From positions 124,001-188,000 of the forward strand of contig FMBT01000342.1 in NCBI GenBank assembly GCA_900095095.1: a DNA stretch of 64,000 bases, written 5' to 3'. This document shows, piece after piece, positions 56,378-64,000 of this stretch; the first letter of the stretch is position 1, and every line of letters begins with the position of its first letter. This DNA is from Fragilariopsis cylindrus CCMP1102 (Eukaryota; Bacillariophyta; Bacillariophyceae; Bacillariales; Bacillariaceae). Made by a program: the position numbers and the translations under genes. The notes below the pieces were generated by a model. That model was not told the DNA's origin. It ran no database searches and was given only the letters and a program-made list of their open reading frames with translations.

Positions 56378-59300
56378 ATGAACACGAATCATCCGCCACG
56401 ACCACCATCTCCGCCACCGTATTTTGATGATGATGAAATGCTGGACGATTATATCGACGATGATGACTTCGGCGGCGGACCACCTCCACCTCCACCACCT
56501 GCTGCTGCTGCTGCAACGGCTACGGCTAAGGCAACGGCAACAGCAACAGCTACGTCAACCTCAAATGACGACAACTTCGGATACGATGATTACGACGAAG
56601 ATTTTTTGGAAGAAATGATGGCGATCGAAGGGCAACCACCTAAAGATCAGAATCAGAATCAGCAGCAACCACAGGCGGAGGCTACGACGACTGCTAGAAC
56701 AACGACAAACACGACCAGTGCTACAACAACACCACCACCACCAACAACAACGACAACGAACAACACGGCAAATGTTACTACTACTACTAATAATAATAAT
56801 GGCAGCAATGACAATAGCACCGTAGAGGAATATCTCGCTGCACGTCAGCAAGACCACAGTATTTATAATTTTGAACGGTACGTATGTTTATACGTATTCA
56901 TAGGCAACCAAGCAAGTGATGCTGTCAGAACCACGTCTTCTCTTTCTACTTCTTGTTGCGACTATCTCTTATCGTTATTTATTTGTTGATATTATTTGCT
57001 TTACTACTATATTATAATATCAGGTACAAGAAAAATTCCGATTGGAGAACGGTGGATGCCTCTTCATCTTCGACGAATCAACAACAACAGCAACAACGAC
57101 GATCACAACTTTTGACAATGAAAATGAGAACTGGTGGTACTACTGCCAAAACTGTTGCTCCCGAAGCAAGATTCCTTCGTTTATTGGAAATTAGTAATCG
57201 TGCTTGTACTAGTAGTAACAATAACAGCAGTCGCAATAATAACGAGGCACAAAAAATATGGCTCAAACGATCATCATCATCATCTTACGGTGATGGTAGT
57301 GGTGGTAGTGGTGGTGTATTCAGAACTCCCAAGGAGAATATTCCAACAGTTCCTATTACGTTAGCAGATGGTAGTAGAGTTTATGTTCGTTGTGATAATA
57401 CTAAAAAGAACAACAACAAAAACAATGATAACAGTAGTAGTAGTACCAATAACGAAGTACGTGCGATGTCGTCGAAAAAATCTTGTTCTTTGGGAGTAAG
57501 TATGCAAGAATTGTTCCGTCGAGTTGACGTTATGAAACGGAGAAACATAACAAATACTATCGCTGCTGCTCGAAGACGTGATAATAAGTCACTCAACAAC
57601 AACCACAACAACGCGGGCAATAATAATAAGAATGATGATGATATGTTATGGGTCGACAAACACGCTCCTGCATCGTTTCCGCATTTGCTATCTGACGAAA
57701 AGACTAATCGAGAAGTACTAAGGTCGTTACGGGGATGGGATCCGTACGTCTTTGATCGTGATCCACCTCTCCGACCTCTGTATCAGCGACAATGGGAAGC
57801 AGAACGAGAAGAACAACAGAAGCTGAAACAACAGAACAATGGTAGCAACAATAACTGGAACAACAACAACAAAAATAATAATAAGGACAAAGATGACAAA
57901 AATAATAATAGTAACAACAATCCGTCCGATAAACGGCCTGAGGAAAATGCTAGAGTGATCTTGTTAAGTGGTCCTCCAGGAGTTGGTAAGTGAAATATTT
58001 GTATTAATGGACTACAACAGTTTCGTTCGTTTGTTCTTTCATTATATTATACTGAACATACATACATACATACATACATTCACAAACTCAAAAAGTAAAT
58101 GTATTTTATAAAATAATACCGTCTGACTTGTTTCTCTCCTGTCTCGTTTTTTCGTCAATAATTGCATTTAGGTAAGACAACATTAGCCCACATCGTAGCA
58201 CGTCATGCCGGTTACCGACCAGTAGAAGTCAACGCGTCGGACGAACGATCGTCTGGAGTACTAAAAGATCGTATTCAAAGGGCTATGGAATCCACCACGA
58301 TTAATTTCAAACCTGGCGCTACTAATGATGCTGCAATCAACAAGAGCAGCAACAACGACAACAACAACGACAACAACAGAAGAAATAATAGTCTCATAAA
58401 CAAGGACGACTACGGGAGACCAAATTGTCTAATTCTCGATGAAATCGATGGAGCTGATGCAAGGGGTGCCATACAGGCATTGGTAGACATCGTTAAAGCG
58501 GAAATCCCATCCAAAAGTAACTCAAAACAAAAGCAAACAAATAATACGTATTTGAGACGTCCCATCATCTGTATTTGCAATCATAAGTATGCTCCCGCCC
58601 TTCGACCACTTTTGCCCTACGCAGCTCATTTCAATGTCGACCCACCGTCGTCCGCTAGACTCGTCGCCCGTCTCAAGGCCATTCTCAACCAGGAAAAATT
58701 ATCGATGATGAGTGGAGGGTCACTGTTGAATCAATTGGTTGTTTCCAGTGGAGGAGACATTCGGTCGTCTTTGTTTACTTTGCAATTTGCTGCCACCGAG
58801 GCGGAAGATTCCAATGATCTATCACAAGCTCTGATGAATTCTCTTTCCGGCACCGGACTTAAGGACAATCGAAACGATATAGCGTCCACCATTACCACCG
58901 TCTTTCGTAAAACCAAATCGAGAAATGCAGATTTTACGACCGGAGGAATGACCTCCGCGAGAGAGAACGATCGTGCCAGCGTATCCCGTGTGATGGATGC
59001 TGTTGAAAGTTTGGGAGACGACTCAGCGGCAGTCAACGCTATGTTTATGAACGTTCTTCGTGTCTCCTATATCGATCCAGCGTTCGATCGGTGTTCGGCA
59101 GTGCATGAACTATTAAGTTTTGCTGCCGACTCTCATCAGTCTGGATATTCTATCCCGATTGTAACGGCAGGCATTCATTTGCTCTGTCGTGTCGAAACTA
59201 AGCCGAACCTTACCTTTTCTAATCGAGAGATGACAGATATTAAATATAGACGAGAGTCTAACTTAGGGCTCGTTCAAAAATTCATGGAGGCATTGCCTAC

Positions 59301-60287
59301 GAAGGCTAAGAATATAAAATGTAATTCGTTGCTTACCGAAGAATTTATTCCATTGGCTCTATGGATCTTATCAGCGGGAGACGGTTCAGCATCCCTCTCC
59401 CGTCCTGCCTCATCGATGGACATTCTCACCAATATGGAAAGGGATGCAGCCAATAATCACGTAGCGGCACTTCGTGCATTAGGTCTCACCTACACAGTTG
59501 ATCACGAACAAAAAAGTAACAGCTTTTCATCTTTCCAAGCGAGTGAGATGCGATTGGAACCACCGATTCATCGACTGGTTGAGTTCAAGTTCTTGAATAA
59601 TCCTGTGTATAGAAAAGAGATTCCAACCAAAATGAAAGAATTGCTCGCTCATCAGGTTCTGCTGGAAGGATTTCGAAGTCACGATGAATTATCATCATCC
59701 GAGCCCTCCGGTTTGGAGAAAGGACAACAAAAAAGGAAAGAAATTAACCCAATTGAAAAAAATAAAACGCCTACAACCAACCGTATCGAGTCGACAATCG
59801 CGGAATCGTTGCTCTCACCCGCTAAGGTCACCCCAAGAAAGTTGGATCAACTCGCTGCTTCTGTGACTTTACCCTCGGCAAAACGCGCTAAGGTAAGTTT
59901 TTTTCTTCCCCCGTATTATTTGGAAGGGGAAAGAAATGAGTAATCTATAATACTTGATGGTACGATACTCACACAACAAAATAGAGATATGCGCACGGCT
60001 TACCTTCTTTTTCTATTCTAATTTTCTTAAATACGATTCTCTTCATCCCTTAGTCCACACCATCCCCCACGGCCGGTAACTTCTTGGTAATCGGCGCCAA
60101 AAAGGGCAAGGCTGCTAAATCAGCAAGGCGAGCAGCAGCCTTAGGACTGAACCGTTCCTCGTCTCAAAAAATAAAACTAGCTCACACTGGAAGCGGTTTC
60201 CTTCTGAGTCACGTGGTTCGAATGAAGTACGTGAAGGGATTTACCCAAGCAGTTCGTACCCGCGCGTCGTTGAACGACTTAGAATGA
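56378..60287 (+). CDS. CTF18: CTF18/CHTF18 alternative clamp-loader large subunit
   Basis: Large subunit of the Ctf18-RFC complex, which loads PCNA and supports sister-chromatid cohesion and replication checkpoints. Exons 56378-56877, 57024-57985, 58172-59892 and 60054-60287 keep frame and give 1,138 residues. The disordered N-terminus has Asp, Pro, Thr and Asn runs. Then WVDKHAPASFPHLLSDEKTN, Walker A LLSGPPGVGKTTLAHIVA (split by intron 2 at the second Gly), VEVNASDERS, Walker B CLILDEIDGAD, the sensor-1 region ICICNHKYAPALRPL and sensor-2 SSGGDIRSSLFTLQF. The C-terminal tail (TGSGFLLSHVVRMKYVKGFT, QAVRTRAS) binds Ctf8-Dcc1 in the family. The frame is intact despite many trinucleotide runs. 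Confidence 0.93.
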
Positions 60288-60413
60288 TGGAAAGATACAA
60301 ATATGTTGACGTTACACGCATAAAACATTATTACTAGAAAAGCATTTAATTATAGAAAAAATTCCAAATAGTAAATAGTTTTATTTTCTTTATAGTTTAT
60401 CATACTATTGTCT

Positions 60414-61565
60414 CTATCTCGATCCCGTCCCAAAGACGTGCTCAGCTTCGAGGATAACAGAAAACTGATTTGGGAACTTCTTTCCCTTGTTTCGAATCTT
60501 TTGCTTCGTAAACATAGGATCTAACGTCGTCGACTTCGTGCGTTCCTCCATAGGTCGTTCTAGAATAAAAAAAGACAATTTTGGCGAGTCCTTCGTCGAT
60601 TTCATTTCGAAACCAACACCTCCGCTACCTAGCATTTTTCGAAATATAGCTGGTGTTAAAAACGCGGATTTTGTCAGACAAAACTTTGGAATTGTCCTAC
60701 CGTATGAGAATTTGCCAAAACAAAATGAGAGGAATACAAATGACGTTAATTGTTAGCATTAAAATTAATTTGAAGTTCCATCAGAAAAAAAAGGAAGAGG
60801 ACTTATTCTAGAACCATCTCGTAGAATCTTGAGGATCAATAAAACTTACAAAAAACATAACCCCCCGGGTCGTAATTGATGATACAGCAAAGCTAACATC
60901 TTCCCTCTATCTTCCTTTGTCGTGACACAATTCAATACCATAGAACAGACAATAACGTCGTATTTCGGACTCATTAAAGGTAACTGTAAAAAGTCCTGTT
61001 CCTCGATACGTTCTTCCATTGAATGTATATCAATCGCACGAACGTGTATATTATATTTGGATCTCTTGTCTGTTGTTTTTGTGGTTGAGGGAGACGGAGA
61101 CAATGATGTATCATCAGCTACTTTTTCTACTTCCGCTGCATCTAATAGCTCCGTATTAATCGCACCAACTTCTAAAACTTTTGTCGTCCGTCTTGGTGCT
61201 CGATTTTTTCTGCTTTCGCTATTGTTACAAGTATCGTCGTTGTCAGGTCTTGTATTCTGTTTTGTCCCGTACAGCCAACCATTATTTGCCATATAACCAA
61301 GCACCCATTTCGATGTTGAATGGAATGAGGTGGACAGCTGACTCGCCCTTTGATACTCTTTTCGACCTCCCATCTCCTCCAAATTCTCTTCCAATGATTT
61401 GACAAGTTTCGTGTCACCATCTTCTAGAGCAACGTCGCGTTGACTTGTTAGCTTGTGAAACATGGTAGTGACTTTCCGTGCACGTTTTCTTGACGTCATC
61501 GGTCGGCATTCGTTCAGAGACGCCAGAGGTATGGGACGACCACGTTTGTTCTTTTTATTCGGCAT
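60414..61565 (-). CDS. BMT2: BMT2-type 25S rRNA adenine-N1 methyltransferase
   Basis: Exons 61565-60850 and 60696-60414 (TT|GTAAGT...GTAG|G) give 332 residues; no single ORF spans the intron. The family includes yeast Bmt2 (m1A in 25S rRNA) and animal SAMTOR. Motifs: KEYQRASQLSTSFHSTSKWV, VLEVGAINTELLDAA (SAM-binding loop), VRAIDIHSMEERIEEQDFLQ, YDVIVCSMVLNCVTTKEDRG and LLYHQLRPGGLCFLTIPKFC, then SPKLSFFILERP. The N-terminus is basic and fits a nucleolar protein. Between SAM motif I and the next strand lies a Ser/Thr/Lys insertion. It is convergent with CTF18, stops 126 bases apart. An rRNA role is favoured over a SAMTOR-like role because of the basic N-terminus. Confidence 0.85.
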
Positions 61566-62800
61566 CGTCGTTCAGATTTTGATATAAGCTACGATTACGC
61601 TTGACGTCTGTGGGTAGCAAAACTATTGGTATACAACAAATTCTTGGTATTTGACCGGACTCTCAGCTAACGTAACTCTGGAACACAACAAGGACAAAGT
61701 TCAAAAGTTATGTACATTTCAACAAAAAAATTGTTACTAATAATAATCTCTCGTTTCGTAATTCATGCATTCGATTCGATGAATTCGATTCCATTCATTC
61801 CCTCCTCGAAACTTGAGTGGAGGTGGAATGTGCACGACTGGAAATTAAGAATAGTTTTTTTGAATATCAAATTTTTCATTTCCTCATAAAATGATTGAAG
61901 CTTGTTGCTTTCCGCTGATAGATAAGACAAACTTTTGATGGGTAAGTGCCAATGGTGCATATAAGCTTTGAACATCTTATATTGGACTACTGTAACTACT
62001 TCAAAGCCAAAATATAATATAAGCTTTTGTGTTTTGAAATGAATGGTTTAATTAAATGCATATTTATTTATGTTGGAAGGCGGAAGCGAAAATAGATATT
62101 TAAAAATGAAATGTAATTGTACAAGTGTTGTAGTTGTGCCTTTGCCCGAGGTAGAAAGATGCGATGTATGCTTAGTTTTCGATTGATTTATATGTACATT
62201 CGAGCATCATCGCACGTCTTGCATTCTCAAGCCTTGTTATCATATTGATAAAATTCTTAAGTCTTATTTACAGTAATACAAGATGCAGATTTAGGCCTTT
62301 GCCCCAGGTAGAAAGGTGCGCTGGATACTCAGTTTTCTATTGGTTTATATGTACATTCGAGCACCATCGCACGTCTTGTATTCTCAAGCATTGTTATCAT
62401 ATTGATAAAATTCTTAAGTCTTATTTACAGTAATACAAGATGCAGATTTAGCAGTACCAACTGATTGACATTGGTGTTGTCGATGGAGAGAGTGGATCGG
62501 AAAGTTAGATAGCGTTCATAGATCTGATATTTTTTGCACACACAGCTTTCACCAACTGTCCGTTCTATCCCCGAAGAGTATGATGTATTAGTTATCTATT
62601 ATTTGTTTCTTGAGGAATTATGGTCAACCTACAGGGAAATCCATCTTGTAATATGTACAGAAAGGAGATGATGGATGAGAAGAAGAAGATTTGGTTTTGG
62701 TTTTGCCAGCTATTGATGATAACCGTTCGATGGGAAATCCATCTTGTAATATGTACAGAAAGGGGATGAGAAGAAGAAGATTTGGTTTTGGTTTTGCCAA
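61566..62800. other. Intergenic, BMT2 to fibrillin, with two tandem repeats
   Basis: About 1.2 kb between two minus-strand genes. It contains the tandem repeats 62138-62450 and 62634-62813. The frame at 61763-61975 is not protein-like. The BMT2 promoter should be at the left end. Confidence 0.5.
62138..62450. repeat. Two-copy tandem repeat, period 156 bases
   Basis: Copies 62138-62293 and 62294-62450 share long identical stretches, including TTATATGTACATTCGAGCA and AATACAAGATGCAGATTTAG. Identity is about 90 percent or better by eye. Non-coding. The 3' half of each copy is almost unchanged. Confidence 0.9.
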
Positions 62801-62813
62801 TTATACGTTCGAT
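62634..62813. repeat. Two-copy tandem repeat at the fibrillin 3' end
   Basis: Copies 62634-62731 and 62732-62813 share GGGAAATCCATCTTGTAATA, TGTACAGAAAGG and AAGATTTGGTTTTGGTTTTG. The right copy contains the last codons and stop of the fibrillin gene; the left copy is non-coding. Confidence 0.88.
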
Positions 62814-63867
62814 GCAGAACGCTCTAGGACGCAAATAGTACCCCGATTGCCTTTGGTGATGCGAAAGTCGTGATCTAAATACAGCACATCAAAATACCCT
62901 TTGGGAGGTCTCTTTATGTCAAAATGGAAAACATTTTCACAGATACTATCACCATCCGAATTCTCAACGTCGATTGGCATATTGAGTCCAAGAAATAACT
63001 TAAGAAAGTATCGATATATCCAACCAAAATAGGATCGTTCTTTGTCGGCTTTCCCGTAGGCTTTGGCAAAAGTTTTACCCCACAATTTGAGCATCTTCGT
63101 ATCATTGTTAACGGCGAGAGATGGAACGAGAGTACCTCCAGTAAATGTACACATTATACGGTTATTTACACCATCGCTTTCTCGGCAGCTTCCCCTATTG
63201 ATCAATGTGGCCCCTAGGTCACCATCGGGCGTGTGAATAGTAATATCAACGATAATATTATAGCTAAATGATTTTGCTGCGGCATCCGTGCCGTCGTTAT
63301 TATCCTTGCTTTCTGTCATAATGCTTGTTGTATTCGATAGTGGACGTATTGGGTTTCGTATAGATCTCACCGTACAAACAAGATCATTGGGTTGAAAGAT
63401 ATTGAAAGATAATCGACCGAGAGTGTATTGGACAATTTCTTTTTGATTTATATCACAATTGATTGGTTTGACTCTACCGGGGAAGGTTGGGGCAGTTAGA
63501 GTGTAGTATTCACCATGAAACAAATCAAGCCGAGCACAATCTTTAGGATATGGATTCAGCTTGGCTAGTTCATTCACAACTTTATCAACTTCCTTAGCTT
63601 TTGTGCAGCCATTGTATTTACATAGCACAGATCTTAGTTTGAGTTTCAGATTATTACGGGTAGTAGAATTAGAATCGTTGTTCTCGATTTGTTGAACATG
63701 TAGGACTTCCTGCTCGTACTCCTGAGACGGAGACGAAGCAGCTGTATTCACTTCCTCAATATTGCTTGCACTTGCACTTGCGCTTGTAACCCGATTCTTC
63801 TTCTTCGTCTCTTTCGCATTTAAACCAAGAATCGCTTTGGAGAGATTGATCGAGCCAAGCCCATTAC
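62801..63867 (-). CDS. Plastid lipid-associated protein/fibrillin (5' truncated)
   Basis: Last visible exon, about 355 codons, starting after an AATAG acceptor near 63868 and reading GLGSINLSKAILGLN; upstream exon(s) with the plastid pre-sequence lie beyond the window. PAP/fibrillin domain motifs: FHGEYYTLTAPTFPGRVK, YTLGRLSFNIFQPNDLVC, DGDLGATLINRG, CTFTGGTLVPSL, YFGWIYRYFLKLFLGLNM and the terminal PPKGYFDVLYLDHDFRITKG followed by NRGTICVLERS. Family members coat plastoglobules and thylakoids and bind lipids. There is no ATG near the exon start, which supports an upstream exon. Between 63868 and 64000 only intron-like sequence is seen. Confidence 0.82.
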
Positions 63868-64000
63868 TATTTCATTTCATTTAATATGATATGATGTATC
63901 GAAAATAAAGATCTTCTTGCTATCGATTATTGGGTGGCTACAGTATTTTTTTCGCCTAAAGTAGATTACTGGTATGTTGATGTTTGATTTGATGTCTTTG

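Overview
The window looks like nuclear DNA of a photosynthetic stramenopile, most likely a diatom and probably a pennate one. The evidence is short GT-AG introns (about 90-340 bases), AT-rich gaps, and at least three proteins that begin with a signal peptide followed by a Phe-containing plastid-entry motif (response regulator, ABC1 kinase, RbfA). A fibrillin, a secreted FAS1-LRR protein with Pro/Thr/Val/Ala spacers, and many Asn/Gln/Asp/Ser runs fit the same picture. I saw no tRNA or rRNA gene, no CRISPR array, and no retrovirus-like or Polinton-like element.

Layout, left to right: 3' part of a Cdh1/FZR-type APC/C activator; RPA43 of RNA polymerase I; an IQ-Costars protein with a decayed tandem copy of its 3' end; a NUFIP1 homologue with a broken frame; a conserved unknown gene; a five-exon MsrB-like gene; an alpha/beta-hydrolase-like gene; a Stowaway-like MITE; and a very large protein made of about 13 ubiquitin-like domains. 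Then come about 4.4 kb without an intact gene, holding decayed ORFs, inverted repeats and a foldback element. After that: a FAIM1-like protein with UIM/NPF/DPF motifs; a double-PH protein; RRP7; a nuclear REC-LuxR response regulator head-to-head with an ABC1K kinase; a small basic protein; proteasome beta5; RbfA; ABCE1 head-to-head with a VTT/TVP38 membrane protein; a type-I membrane protein; FAS1-LRR; a Lys/Glu-rich coiled coil; a small membrane protein; CDIN1 with a 44-residue repeat; CTF18; BMT2; and the 3' part of a fibrillin gene.

Several genes share themes. Ribosome biogenesis and recycling is strongly represented (RPA43, NUFIP1, RRP7, ABCE1, BMT2, plastid RbfA). Chromosome and cell-cycle functions include Cdh1, CTF18 and CDIN1. 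Ubiquitin/proteasome functions include beta5, the multi-Ubl protein and the UIM protein. This is ordinary eukaryotic gene mixing, not an operon.

Five conserved genes (NUFIP1, multi-Ubl, double-PH, ABCE1, VTT) have reading frames interrupted about 14 times, nearly always by one base in a short homopolymer. Since the flanking protein stays conserved and splice sites are intact, residual assembly indels are the likeliest cause. Exon coordinates were worked out by hand from frame continuity, splice signals and family knowledge.
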